Shown one piece after another: positions 16,475 through 24,914 of a DNA stretch of 64,000 nucleotides; position 1 is the stretch's first letter, and every line of letters starts with the position of its first letter. The notes below the pieces were generated by a model that made no database searches, had not been told where the DNA came from, and worked only from the letters and a program-made list of their open reading frames with translations. Both the position numbers and the translations under genes were made by a program. The stretch lies in the NCBI RefSeq assembly GCF_902459525.1, contig NZ_LR699166.1, forward strand, positions 3,112,501 through 3,176,500. The letters run 5' to 3'. The DNA comes from Sideroxydans sp. CL21. Its GTDB lineage: Bacteria > Pseudomonadota > Gammaproteobacteria > Burkholderiales > Gallionellaceae.

Positions 16475-17533
16475 TCAATTCCAGTTTATATAAGCAGTTC
16501 CAGTTCTACCTGCGGGTGCGTGGCACGAACTACTCGAGCAGGTTACGTTACCCTTGTGACTACTTTGTTGCGGCGGATGATTAGGTGCGTAGACAACGGT
16601 ACCTGTGTAATGACAGGAATTGCATGCCGTCTGCGATAGATAGGCATGCAAAGCCGCGCCCGTCGCCACTGTCGTCCCGGTATGACAAACGGTGCAGGGG
16701 ACTCCGGGAGTATAGGTAACATGCCCTGCCGGAGTAGCACCCAACGCGCCGGCCCAACTCACTGAATTCATGGTTGTGGTGGTATGGCAGTCTGTGCAAT
16801 TTTGGGTTGCGGTAATGGCGACATGGCCCGCGAATGAGGCAGGCCCCTTTGCATCGGCATCGTTGTGGCAGCCATTGCAAAGCTTGGTTGGCGCGATATG
16901 CCTTGGCGTCCAGGAAATAACGTTATGACAATCGTCGCATGCATTGTTGCGCATAAGGTTATAAACATGGGTCGCTGTCGACCTGTAATACTGGTTGGCA
17001 CCCTGAACATGGCAGCCCGCATTGGCACAACTACCCGGTATCACACCGACGTGATTCCAGCTTGCGGGAAGGAAGGAATAGGATCTGTGGCAACTGTCGC
17101 AAGAGCCGGTCGCTTTCAAACCGACATTGTGGCTTGTTGGCCTGCCGGTCGAGATCATTCCGTTGTGACAGGTTGCGCATTGCCCAGGCAGTGCGGTTCC
17201 GTGGTTGTAGCGCGCCCCGAGGAAGGTGAAAGTATTGAAGTGGCAGGACTCGCAGGGTGCGTCGGTCACAATGTGGTTGGTGGGCTTTGGTGTCGCCACC
17301 ACGCGCCTTCCCAGCGCGTGGCAGTTATCACAATTCCTGGGGGTGCCCTTGAACACGCCCGCAACGTGGCATATCTCGCAGGCGGCCGTGGCATGCCCAC
17401 CGACCAGAGGAAAGCCTGTATTCATGTGATCGAAGTCGCGCCCGGCCATTTGCGTGTCGGCCATCGCCTGTAGTGCAAATACCGCCAACATCGCGGCAAG
17501 CACTTTGCCCAATACCCGTCCCGTTCGTTTCAT
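16475..17533 (-). CDS. Dodecahaem c-type cytochrome, secreted
   Basis: Exported multihaem cytochrome, 352 aa from ATG 17533, signal peptide ending LQAMA. I count ten CxxCH motifs (CEICH, CDNCH, CESCH, CATCH, CDSCH, CDDCH, CNGCH, CTDCH, CTVCH, CNSCH) plus two longer CX4CH motifs (CANAGCH, CSSSSCH), giving up to 12 haems. Almost every motif is preceded 10-20 residues earlier by a lone His (TNH, YNH, TSH, WNH, PRH, AGH and others, 13 in all), enough for bis-His ligation throughout. It lies between the 24-haem protein and the barrel protein in one operon. It lacks a lipobox, so it is either periplasmic or surface-exposed through the barrel. The length per haem (~29 aa) indicates a wire-like electron carrier without an enzyme domain. 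Confidence 0.9.
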   Translation of the reverse strand: MKRTGRVLGKVLAAMLAVFALQAMADTQMAGRDFDHMNTGFPLVGGHATAACEICHVAGVFKGTPRNCDNCHALGRRVVATPKPTNHIVTDAPCESCHFNTFTFLGARYNHGTALPGQCATCHNGMISTGRPTSHNVGLKATGSCDSCHRSYSFLPASWNHVGVIPGSCANAGCHVQGANQYYRSTATHVYNLMRNNACDDCHNVISWTPRHIAPTKLCNGCHNDADAKGPASFAGHVAITATQNCTDCHTTTTMNSVSWAGALGATPAGHVTYTPGVPCTVCHTGTTVATGAALHAYLSQTACNSCHYTGTVVYAPNHPPQQSSHKGNVTCSSSSCHAPAGRTGTAYINWN

Positions 17534-17577
17534 GTTTTCTCCCATAATTTAACTGCCGCTGCCGAATCGTCTGGCAG

Positions 17578-19359
17578 CTATTTCTTGCGTGTAGTTACCA
17601 CACCCATCTTGATCTGCTTCCAATCATTACCTTCGTGGCAACGTTCGCAGCGGTCGCCAAAATTGCCGTTGTGCACGTCATCGCGATCATGGCAAATGCC
17701 GCACGCTGTGGACAACAGCACTTTTTTATCCATCGGCTTCTTGTGACAGGCATAGCATTTGCCGCCGATTTTTTTATGCGGACCGTCCAGCTTGAAGCTG
17801 GTTTTATTGTGGTCAAAATCCCATGCCTTCCAGTCCCGCGTGTTGTGACAGATCTGACATTCAGTCGCCAGTTTGCGTTTGTGGACATCATCCTTTTCGT
17901 GACACGACCAGCAATCCGACCTGGCATCCTTGAACGTCACTGCAGCGTGACATTTTTTGCATTCCACCAGCAGGTGACGTCCAAGCAGCGGAAACGCCGA
18001 CATTCTGTTGTGGTCGAAGGTTGTCTTGTTCCAGGTTTGCGCATCATGGCAAGACTCGCACTTTTTGCCTTCCTGCCCCTTGTGCTTGTCGTCCTTCTCA
18101 TGGCAGGAAACACAATCGCTTGGCAATTTGTCCTTATACACATCGCCCTTGTGACATGCCGCGCACTTGGCTTGCCTGTGTTTGCCTAACAGCGGATATT
18201 TGGTTTGTTTATCATGATCGAAGAGAACTTCCTTCCAGTCTTTTTCAACGTGGCAGGACTCGCATTTCGGCCCGAAATTTCCTTTGTGCTTGTCGTCCTT
18301 CTCGTGACATGAATTGCACTTGGTCGGCAACTTGTCTTTATAGAGATCGCCCTTATGGCACGCCGCACACTTTGCCTGTTTGTGCTTCCCCAACAACGGA
18401 TATTTAGTGGCTTTGTCGTGATCGAAGGTGATTTCTTTCCATTCCCTTTCGACGTGACATGTATCGCACTTCTGTCCGAATTTCCCCTTGTGCGCTTTGT
18501 CGTCATCCTTTTTGTGGCATGCACTGCAGACCTTGGGCGTATCCTTGAACTTGTTGTCGATGTGGCACTTGTCGCACTTTACTTCCCTGTGCTTGCCCAA
18601 CAGGGGGTACTTGGTCTTCTTGTCGTGATCGAACAGGATTTCCTTCCAGCTCTTTTCCGTGTGGCAAGACTCGCACTTTGGTCCAAGCTTGCCCTTGTGC
18701 TTGTCATCTTTCTTGTGACAGGAATTGCACTGCATGGGTGTGTCTTTGAACTTGTTGTCGATGTGACACTTGGCACACTTCACTTCCTCGTGCTTGCCCA
18801 GCAATTTGAACTTGGTCTTGTTGTGATCGAAAGCGGTAGTCTTCCAGTCTTTTTCGACATGGCATTTTGCACAATCCGTACCCAAGCCGCCCTTGTGCTT
18901 GTCGTCTTTCCTGTGGCAATCGTTGCAGTAAGCCGGAGCTTCACGGAATTTTTTTTCAGGCTTGTGACAATCCGTGCACTTCACCTTTTCGTTCAGGTGT
19001 GCGCCCTTTAATGGATAGTCGGTTTTGGTATGGTCGAATTTGGCATGATCGAATTCGGCAACCTTGGCATCCCGTCCCTTGTGGTCGGTATGGCACTCCT
19101 TGCATTCCTTGGCTGCATCCAACCGGCCATGGAAGCCGCGTTTTTCCTTGAGATCTTTGCCGATATCCTTATGGCAGTCGGCGCACAATTGCGATTGCGC
19201 TGCCTTGTCGAATTTCTTGTGACACTTTTCGCAATTCTCTTCTTCCTTGGCATGGCTCTTGATGACTTCGCCCGGCATCAGCAATTTATTTGCTTGTGCC
19301 TGGAAGGGAAGCGCGAACAAGAGGCTCGCCAAGGCGAGAATGCGGAGGGTCGTCGTCAT
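17578..19359 (-). CDS. 24-haem periplasmic c-type cytochrome built of three-haem repeats
   Basis: Exported multihaem cytochrome of 593 aa, signal peptide ending AQA. I count 24 CxxCH motifs. The body consists of tandem ~65-residue units, each with three haem motifs and recurrent blocks NKFKDTP, CHKKDDKHKG, ESCH-EK-WKE, FDHDK and YPLLGKH. Each unit also keeps three other histidines (DKH, FDH, GKH), matching its three haems as distal ligands. It is extremely Lys/Asp-rich and soluble in character. The gene follows the cytochrome-b-like gene by 16 nt and precedes the 12-haem gene. An extended periplasmic wire between inner and outer membrane is the simplest role (inference). The DNA repeats make this stretch prone to recombination and assembly error. 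Confidence 0.92.
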   Translation of the reverse strand: MTTTLRILALASLLFALPFQAQANKLLMPGEVIKSHAKEEENCEKCHKKFDKAAQSQLCADCHKDIGKDLKEKRGFHGRLDAAKECKECHTDHKGRDAKVAEFDHAKFDHTKTDYPLKGAHLNEKVKCTDCHKPEKKFREAPAYCNDCHRKDDKHKGGLGTDCAKCHVEKDWKTTAFDHNKTKFKLLGKHEEVKCAKCHIDNKFKDTPMQCNSCHKKDDKHKGKLGPKCESCHTEKSWKEILFDHDKKTKYPLLGKHREVKCDKCHIDNKFKDTPKVCSACHKKDDDKAHKGKFGQKCDTCHVEREWKEITFDHDKATKYPLLGKHKQAKCAACHKGDLYKDKLPTKCNSCHEKDDKHKGNFGPKCESCHVEKDWKEVLFDHDKQTKYPLLGKHRQAKCAACHKGDVYKDKLPSDCVSCHEKDDKHKGQEGKKCESCHDAQTWNKTTFDHNRMSAFPLLGRHLLVECKKCHAAVTFKDARSDCWSCHEKDDVHKRKLATECQICHNTRDWKAWDFDHNKTSFKLDGPHKKIGGKCYACHKKPMDKKVLLSTACGICHDRDDVHNGNFGDRCERCHEGNDWKQIKMGVVTTRKK

Positions 19360-19375
19360 TGATTACATCCGGAGA

Positions 19376-20272
19376 TCAGTAGGCATGAACTGCGTACACA
19401 TGATAAATCGCGCTGAAAACCATCATATACACCAGCGGGATATGGAAGACATGCCACCACGAGAACAGGCGTTCATAAGTATGGAATTGCGCCGCATCAC
19501 GCACTGCCTTGAGATAAGCCCTGATCTTTTCCTGATAGTCCAGGTACATTCGTCCCATGTTCGCCAGTTGCGCGTCACTGAAGTTGTTTTGCCTGGACTG
19601 AGTCTGCATAACCTGATACAACTCTTTAGGCAGTGAGCGCGAAAGTGAAAATGCCTGTAAACCAACCTTGATGAACTGGATGAAGTTGTAGCTGGACACT
19701 TTACTGTATTGCTCGCTACGAACACGAAAGTCCTCCATGGCTTTTTCGATATCCGGCGCAAAACTGAACATGGATTTGACATCGCCTGTCTGCTCCATTT
19801 CTGCCTGCAACTCTTTGAGCGTGGCCTGCCTGCCGTAAAGACCGTGATGAATCTTGGTATAGAAGAGACGCCCGAACGTGCCGCTGCCGGATACCAAAAG
19901 CATGCACAGCATTGCTACCGCCGCATTGGGAGAGCCGACAGGATGGATATACGGGATGTATACGTGATAAGTGGAGTGAAAGATGATGGTCAGCGGGCCC
20001 AAAATACCCAATACCATGTGCCACTTGAACCACCCCGGCAGCACGCCTATTTTTTGGAATACTTTGACACGCTTGCGCAAAGGGTAAAGCAGCAAAATCA
20101 GCATCATCAAACCACCAGCCAGTCCAAGGTTATATCCAAAATCAAACAATTTCTCGCCAGGTTTGAATAGTTTTTGCGGGTAAAGCAAGAAATATCCCCC
20201 AAACGTTATTGCACCTACAAAGCCGATAAATACTAGCCACCGCAAATGCTCTGATTCCTTATTTGTCTTCAT
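19376..20272 (-). CDS. Cytochrome-b-like inner-membrane protein of the electron-transfer cluster
   Basis: Inner-membrane protein, 298 aa, first gene of the multihaem operon. Hydrophobic segments lie at ~11-29, 46-64, 84-106, 116-133 and ~270-292, with a soluble helical domain (~145-260) between the last two. Histidines within or at the edges of membrane segments (His85, His99, His103, His110; and several in the last segment, as in WWHVFHIP and AIYHVYAVHAY) are suited to b-haem ligation. The layout resembles ferric-reductase/cytochrome-b561-type proteins, but I do not recognise a named family. It may pass electrons between the quinone pool and the 24-haem protein encoded next to it (inference). 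The 200-bp region upstream is shared with the divergent ferredoxin/FAD gene. Confidence 0.8.
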   Translation of the reverse strand: MKTNKESEHLRWLVFIGFVGAITFGGYFLLYPQKLFKPGEKLFDFGYNLGLAGGLMMLILLLYPLRKRVKVFQKIGVLPGWFKWHMVLGILGPLTIIFHSTYHVYIPYIHPVGSPNAAVAMLCMLLVSGSGTFGRLFYTKIHHGLYGRQATLKELQAEMEQTGDVKSMFSFAPDIEKAMEDFRVRSEQYSKVSSYNFIQFIKVGLQAFSLSRSLPKELYQVMQTQSRQNNFSDAQLANMGRMYLDYQEKIRAYLKAVRDAAQFHTYERLFSWWHVFHIPLVYMMVFSAIYHVYAVHAY

Positions 20273-20472
20273 CCTTGCTTCCGAATATAAGTTGCCTCAA
20301 CGATTCCGACTAATTTTAACGGGAATCTCACAATATTCAAACTGGCTATTTGTCTTCCATGGCTTCGAAGCTTAGAATAGTTCGAATTAACTGTAAGTCG
20401 TCTTCTCGGTCTTTTCCCAGAAAGCATTTGGAAATAACCGCATCTATTTGTTAATAAATACTTTTTCCTTAG

Positions 20473-21768
20473 ATGAATATTGAATCCTTTGCAATCTATC
20501 TGGCACCCCTCGCGCTGATCGTGTTCTTCTATTTGCGCGGACGGTACAAGCATGAATCATCGGCCGTCGAAGTGCTGACCGAATCCATAGAGGCCGGATT
20601 GACCGAGCCTTCCTCCTTGCACCCCGAAATCAACCCCAACCTTTGTATGGGTGCAGGCAGTTGCATCACCGCCTGCCCGGAGGGTGCGATCGGCATGATC
20701 AAGGGCAAAGCGGTGTTGATCAATCCGACCCACTGCATCGGTCACGGAGTTTGCGCGCCCGCATGTCCTCATGACGCCATCAAGCTGGTGTTCGGTACGG
20801 CTAAACGCGGCATGGATATCCCGCAAGTGAATCCCAACTTCGAGACCAATGTACCCGGCATCTTCATCGCGGGAGAATTAGGCGGAATGGGCCTGATTCG
20901 CAAGGCAGCCACCCAAGGCATCCAGGCGATGGAATCCATCGCCAAGCTGAAAGGCGGAAATAACCCCTACGATGTGGTCATCATCGGCACCGGGCCTGCC
21001 GGTTTGGCAGCCACGCTGTCGGCAATTGAAAATAAGTTGCGATATGTCACCATCGAACAGGAAGAAGCACTCGGCGGAGCCATCTTCCAATACCCGCGCA
21101 ACAAGATCGTGATGACGGCGCCGGTAAAGCTGCCCTTGGTAGGTAAAGTACACTTTCAGGAAGTCAGCAAGGAAAAGCTGCTCGAATTCTGGCAAGGCAT
21201 CATCCGGCAGACCGGCTTGAAACTGAATTTCAACGAGCGCATGGAGAACATTACCAAGACTGACAAAGGCTTCACCGTTAAAACCACCAAGGGGTCTTAC
21301 GAAACACGCGCTGTGCTGCTTGCCATCGGTCGTCGCGGTACGCCGCGCAAACTGGGCGTACCGGGAGAAGATCTGCCTAAAGTCGTATACCGCCTGATCG
21401 AACCCGAGCAATACAAGAATATGCATGTGCTGGTGGTGGGTGGCGGAGACAGCGCCCTTGAAGCAGCCATGGCCATTGCCGATCAACCGGGAACGACCGT
21501 CACCCTCTCCTACCGCAGCGACGCTTTCGGGCGCGGCAAACCGAAAAACCGCGACCGCCTGAAATTAATGTCGGAACAGGGACAGCTCACTGTGCGCCTG
21601 AAATCGAATGTGAAACTCGTCGAGAAAGACAAAGTCACTCTTGAACAGGAGGGGAACATGCTTGTGATCCCCAACGATGCGATCATCGTTTGTGCAGGCG
21701 GTATTTTGCCCACGCCATTCCTCAAGCAGATCGGTGTGATCGTCGAATCCAAGTTCGGCACTGAATGA
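20473..21768 (+). CDS. Membrane-anchored ferredoxin/FAD-NAD(P) oxidoreductase
   Basis: Three-part protein of 431 aa: one N-terminal membrane anchor (~5-21), a dicluster ferredoxin-like domain (~50-105), and a thioredoxin-reductase-like flavoprotein domain with FAD motif GTGPAG (172-177) and NAD(P)-type motif GGGDSA (323-328). Both iron-sulfur motifs are unusual: C58-x5-C64-x3-C68-P and C88-x5-C94-x3-C98-P. The second Cys of the normal CxxCxxCxxxCP pattern is Ala61 in one and His91 in the other. No CxxC redox pair is seen in the flavin domain. It is transcribed divergently from the cytochrome operon, which suggests transfer of electrons to or from NAD(P)H (inference). ATG 20473 has no strong Shine-Dalgarno sequence but gives the natural anchor. 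Confidence 0.85.
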   Translation: MNIESFAIYLAPLALIVFFYLRGRYKHESSAVEVLTESIEAGLTEPSSLHPEINPNLCMGAGSCITACPEGAIGMIKGKAVLINPTHCIGHGVCAPACPHDAIKLVFGTAKRGMDIPQVNPNFETNVPGIFIAGELGGMGLIRKAATQGIQAMESIAKLKGGNNPYDVVIIGTGPAGLAATLSAIENKLRYVTIEQEEALGGAIFQYPRNKIVMTAPVKLPLVGKVHFQEVSKEKLLEFWQGIIRQTGLKLNFNERMENITKTDKGFTVKTTKGSYETRAVLLAIGRRGTPRKLGVPGEDLPKVVYRLIEPEQYKNMHVLVVGGGDSALEAAMAIADQPGTTVTLSYRSDAFGRGKPKNRDRLKLMSEQGQLTVRLKSNVKLVEKDKVTLEQEGNMLVIPNDAIIVCAGGILPTPFLKQIGVIVESKFGTE

Positions 21769-21790
21769 AAGTGTAAACGGGAAAAAGCAA

Positions 21791-21814
21791 AAGGCTTGTA
21801 TCTCTGCAAGCCTT
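21791..21814. terminator. Bidirectional terminator between ferredoxin/FAD gene and tRNA-Asp
   Basis: Perfect 8-bp stem AAGGCTTG / CAAGCCTT with an 8-nt loop. Read on the minus strand it is followed by TTTTGCTTTTT, a good intrinsic terminator for the tRNA; on the plus strand an A/T-rich ATTTAT follows, giving a weaker one for the upstream gene. Confidence 0.75.
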
Positions 21815-21822
21815 ATTTATGT

Positions 21823-21899
21823 TGGCGGAGTGGACGGGACTCGAACCCGCGACCCCCGGCGTGACAGGCCGGTATTCTAACCAACTGAACTACCACTCC
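21823..21899 (-). tRNA. tRNA-Asp (GTC)
   Basis: 77-nt cloverleaf on the minus strand with encoded CCA. Acceptor stem GGAGTGG pairs with CCACTCC; the T-arm contains GGTTCGAGTCC; the anticodon loop CTGTCAC gives GTC for aspartate. Confidence 0.95.
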
Positions 21900-21977
21900 C
21901 AAAACCATTTGTGGCGAGAACCGCACAGTCCGACAAATCCTGTACTCCGTCTGCACGGATACAAACAACCTGACGAT

Positions 21978-22001
21978 AAAAAAGCTTGCGTCGTAGCAAG
22001 C
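21978..22001 (-). terminator. Terminator after tRNA-Thr
   Basis: On the minus strand, stem GCTTGC / GCAAGC with a 6-nt loop followed by six T. It lies between tRNA-Thr and tRNA-Asp, so tRNA-Asp probably has its own promoter in 21900-21977. Confidence 0.7.
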
Positions 22002-22012
22002 CCTATTGGTAT

Positions 22013-22088
22013 TGGTGCCGCTTGTCGGATTCGAACTGACGACCTACCGCTTACAAGGCGGTTGCTCTACCAACTGAGCTAAAGCGGC
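22013..22088 (-). tRNA. tRNA-Thr (TGT)
   Basis: 76-nt cloverleaf with encoded CCA. Acceptor GCCGCTT pairs with AAGCGGC; D-arm TAGCTCAGTTGGTAGAGCA; anticodon loop CTTGTAA gives TGT for threonine. Confidence 0.95.
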
Positions 22089-22096
22089 GGTGAAAC

Positions 22097-22172
22097 TGGT
22101 GGGTCGGGCGAGATTCGAACTCGCGACCAACGGATTAAAAGTCCGCTGCTCTACCGACTGAGCTACCGACCC
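22097..22172 (-). tRNA. tRNA-Lys (TTT)
   Basis: 76-nt cloverleaf with encoded CCA. Acceptor GGGTCGG pairs with CCGACCC; anticodon loop CTTTTAA gives TTT for lysine. It lies 8 nt upstream of tRNA-Thr in the same transcript direction, so the two are probably processed from one precursor. Confidence 0.95.
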
Positions 22173-22235
22173 CTCCCAAAAGGGAGCGCGCATTATACGG
22201 GTTTGACCTCGACTGTCAAACGAACCAGCAGAGGA

Positions 22236-22910
22236 CTATTCACCGCGATAGCGCGTGGAATCTGGCACTCCGGCTGATTGAAATCCTTCCCGGCGCAAAC
22301 GGCACGAATCGCAGCGTCCGCAGGCGCGACCGGCCTCGTCGGCCTGGTAGCAAGATACCGTGAGTCCGTAATCCACGCCCAGCCGCACGCCTTGCCGAAT
22401 GATTTCTGCCTTGGTCAGATGCAATAACGGCGCATGCAAGGTCAGTGGCTTGCCTTCCACTGCCGCCTGGGTTGCCAGATTCGCCATGCGTTCGAACGCC
22501 GCTACATATTCCGGACGGCAATCTGGGTAACCGGAATAATCCACGGCGTTCACACCAAAAAAGATGTCCTGCGCGTGCAGCACTTCCGCCCATGCCAGGG
22601 CAAGCGACAGCATGATGGTGTTGCGTGCCGGAACGTAAGTAATCGGAATGCCGCTGCTTGCTTGCTCCGGCACTGCAATGCTGGAATCGGTCAGGGCAGA
22701 ACCGCCGAACCCGGTAAGGTCGATGTTCAATATACGGTGCTCACGTGCTCCAAGCGCCTGCGCCACTTTTTGCGCCGCAGCAAGTTCGGCATGATGCCGC
22801 TGCCCGTAGTCAACGCTCAGTGCATAACACTCAAAGCCCTGTTCTCGCGCCATCGCCAGCACAGTTGCCGAATCCAGCCCTCCCGACAGCAATACTACTG
22901 CTCGCTTCAT
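22236..22910 (-). CDS. queC: 7-cyano-7-deazaguanine synthase
   Basis: Converts 7-carboxy-7-deazaguanine to preQ0 with ATP and ammonia, a step of queuosine biosynthesis. 224 aa from ATG 22910. PP-loop [10 protein letters not shown] near the N terminus (residues ~8-17) and the C-terminal zinc cysteines [18 protein letters not shown], both family hallmarks. I chose the [11 protein letters not shown] start because it lies just after the queE stop at 22913; the longer reading from 22937 overlaps queE. It is last in the tol-pal-cpoB-queE-queC series, a common proteobacterial arrangement. Confidence 0.96.
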   Translation of the reverse strand: MKRAVVLLSGGLDSATVLAMAREQGFECYALSVDYGQRHHAELAAAQKVAQALGAREHRILNIDLTGFGGSALTDSSIAVPEQASSGIPITYVPARNTIMLSLALAWAEVLHAQDIFFGVNAVDYSGYPDCRPEYVAAFERMANLATQAAVEGKPLTLHAPLLHLTKAEIIRQGVRLGVDYGLTVSCYQADEAGRACGRCDSCRLRREGFQSAGVPDSTRYRGE

Positions 22911-22912
22911 CT

Positions 22913-23569
22913 TCAATGCCCCGCCTCGTTGCCCCACAGCAGTTTGTGCAACTGCACTTGCAAGCGTACCGGCAAGCGGTCACGCAATATCCATTCGGCC
23001 AATTCCTTGGCAGCGAGTTGCCCTTGTGCTGGCGAGAACAGCACTGCACAGTGCTGCGTCAACTCACGCTCCTGCAGCAGCTGCTTTGCCCATTGGTAAT
23101 CCGCCTCGTCGCACAGCACGAACTTGATCTCGTCATGCGAATTGAGATGCGCCAAATTACTCCACAGGTTTTTCTGCACTTCACCGGATGCCGGCGTTTT
23201 GATGTCCAGCACTTTCATCACCCGCTTGTCCACACCGCTCACATCCAGCGCCCCGCCTGTTTCCAGCGAGACGTCGTAACCTGTTTCGCATAGCGCTCGC
23301 AACAAAATCAAACAATTCTTCTGCGCCAGCGGCTCACCGCCGGTGACAGTGATGTAACGCGGTGTATACCGCGCCACTTCATCCATGATTGATTGAAGTG
23401 TCATGGTCTGCCCGCCGGTAAAAGCATAGGCTGTATCGCAATAGGTACAACGCAACGGGCACCCGGTCAGGCGCACAAACACAGTCGGCAGGCCGACACG
23501 GCTGGTCTCGCCCTGCAATGAATAAAATATCTCGCTGATGCGCAATGACTCGCTGCTTGTGTACGACAT
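22913..23569 (-). CDS. queE: 7-carboxy-7-deazaguanine synthase (radical SAM)
   Basis: Radical-SAM enzyme making 7-carboxy-7-deazaguanine from 6-carboxytetrahydropterin. 218 aa from ATG 23569, downstream of the cpoB stop at 23583. The cluster motif [12 protein letters not shown] is a CxxxCxxC, although QueE proteins vary here; TVTGGEPL is the SAM-binding GGE motif. It precedes queC by 2 nt, indicating tight coupling of the two queuosine steps. Confidence 0.95.
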   Translation of the reverse strand: MSYTSSESLRISEIFYSLQGETSRVGLPTVFVRLTGCPLRCTYCDTAYAFTGGQTMTLQSIMDEVARYTPRYITVTGGEPLAQKNCLILLRALCETGYDVSLETGGALDVSGVDKRVMKVLDIKTPASGEVQKNLWSNLAHLNSHDEIKFVLCDEADYQWAKQLLQERELTQHCAVLFSPAQGQLAAKELAEWILRDRLPVRLQVQLHKLLWGNEAGH

Positions 23570-23582
23570 AACTTTTGGAAAA

Positions 23583-24350
23583 CTACTTGATAGCGGCAAG
23601 GCGCTTCTTCGCCTTGTCGGAAGCGTCGCTGCCCGGGAATTGGGTAATGAGCTGTTTAAGGGTTTTTCTGGCTGCTGTCTTGTTCTTCAATTCCAGCTGG
23701 CACTCGGCAATATTGAGCATTGCCTCCGCTACACGGGGATGATCAGGAAATTTACTGACCAATGTCTCATAACTGTTCAGGCAATTCTTGTAATCCTTCA
23801 TCAAGAAATAAGAATTACCCATCCAGTAATCGACGTTCGCTTCATGCACCGATTGCGGGTAAGCCTTCAAAAAATCGCTGAATGCCGATGCGGCACTCTG
23901 ATAATTTTCGGCTTTGTAAAACGTGTATGCGGCTTCGAATGCACGGTTCTCGCCCAACGGATCCGTCGACACATCCTTGGAACCATCAGCATGTCCGGAT
24001 GAGTTTGCAACCGCAGGATCACCCGCTTCGATGCGCCGCAGACGCGTGTCCAGATCGATATAGAAATCCTTTTGGCGTTTTTCGGCGTCCTGCAAGCTAT
24101 GCACAAGCTCTTCGTTCTGCCCGTGAAGTTTGCGCAAATCGGTATTCACTGCCTCCAGTTGCATCTGCAAATCGAGCGTGGAACGAACAAACTGTTCCTT
24201 GTCCGCCTCTGCGGAGGACAAGGCCTGCTCAAGTTTGGTAATGCGTGCATCCAGTTGTTGTATCTGCTTGCGTGCATCGTCGTCAGCGAACAGTCCCGCC
24301 GAAGCGTGACTGCTCGCGACGCACAAACAGATCAACAACCAGAATCGCAT
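23583..24350 (-). CDS. cpoB: Cell division coordinator CpoB (YbgF)
   Basis: Periplasmic protein that links Tol-Pal function with peptidoglycan synthesis at the septum. 255 aa with a signal peptide ending ASA, an N-terminal coiled coil (~25-90, heptads rich in Leu/Glu/Gln), a low-complexity linker and three C-terminal TPR units (AAYTFYKAENYQSAASAF; DYWMGNSYFLMKDYKNCL; AEAMLNIAECQLELKNK). The gene follows pal by 11 nt, the standard place for ybgF. Confidence 0.93.
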   Translation of the reverse strand: MRFWLLICLCVASSHASAGLFADDDARKQIQQLDARITKLEQALSSAEADKEQFVRSTLDLQMQLEAVNTDLRKLHGQNEELVHSLQDAEKRQKDFYIDLDTRLRRIEAGDPAVANSSGHADGSKDVSTDPLGENRAFEAAYTFYKAENYQSAASAFSDFLKAYPQSVHEANVDYWMGNSYFLMKDYKNCLNSYETLVSKFPDHPRVAEAMLNIAECQLELKNKTAARKTLKQLITQFPGSDASDKAKKRLAAIK

Positions 24351-24361
24351 GCGAAGACGAT

Positions 24362-24895
24362 TTACTTATTGGGGTAAACGATATCTGCGCGACGATTCTG
24401 CGACCAGCATGCTTCATTATGTTCGGCGCAACGCGGTTTTTCTTCGCCGAAGCTGACTGTCTCGATTTGCGAAGCCTTGGCTCCGGACAGAACCAGCAAC
24501 TTCTTCACGTTATTGGCACGACGCTGACCCAGAGCCAAGTTGTATTCGGTGCTGCCACGCTCATCGGCATTGCCTTCCACTCGAACTTTGACATCCTTGT
24601 TCTTGCCCAGATAAGCTCCATTCGCCTGTATTGCGGCACGGTCAGATTCTTGAACGGCATCCACGTCAAACGGGAAATATGCGCTACGAACTTCCGGCAT
24701 TGCGGCGGCGGCAGCGGCCGCTGCGGCTGCCGCGTCAGCGGCTGTAGTTGTCTGTGCTGGTTCTGCAGCTGCAGTAGCAGCAGGCGCTGTAGCAGTCGGT
24801 GCAGCAGCAGGCTCGCTGACAGTCTCTTTCGGTTTTTCGCTGGCACAAGCAGCCAAAAGATTTACCAAAACAATACTCAGGATGATTTTCTTCAT
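24362..24895 (-). CDS. pal: Peptidoglycan-associated lipoprotein
   Basis: Outer-membrane lipoprotein binding peptidoglycan, 177 aa from ATG 24895 (the reading from 24970 overlaps tolB). Lipobox LLAAC puts the acylated Cys at 17. An Ala/Thr/Pro-rich tether including a run of eleven Ala precedes the OmpA-like domain (~70-177), which has NADERGSTEYNLALGQRRA, the peptidoglycan-binding signature. The poly-Ala tether is longer than usual and is encoded by GC-rich repeats that may vary between strains. Confidence 0.95.
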   Translation of the reverse strand: MKKIILSIVLVNLLAACASEKPKETVSEPAAAPTATAPAATAAAEPAQTTTAADAAAAAAAAAAAMPEVRSAYFPFDVDAVQESDRAAIQANGAYLGKNKDVKVRVEGNADERGSTEYNLALGQRRANNVKKLLVLSGAKASQIETVSFGEEKPRCAEHNEACWSQNRRADIVYPNK

Positions 24896-24914
24896 TTTTA
24901 ATCTCCAATATTTA

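Noticed and set aside
18355-19011. Long plus-strand ORF with hydrophobic product opposite the 24-haem gene
   Set aside because: It is the antisense of Lys/Asp-rich repeat codons, which automatically gives Leu/Val/Phe-rich frames; it has no ribosome site and the minus-strand gene is certain.
17578-19359. Regular short repeats looking like a CRISPR array or satellite
   Set aside because: The repeats lie in frame with the haem motifs of a cytochrome and vary at third codon positions; there are no unique spacers of constant length.
20269-20553. Minus-strand ORF upstream of the cytochrome-b-like gene
   Set aside because: It covers the divergent promoter region and the start of the ferredoxin/FAD gene; no family signal.
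22236-23569. preQ1 riboswitch near queE-queC
   Set aside because: There is no leader: the genes follow cpoB and each other within 2-13 nt, so there is no room for an aptamer.
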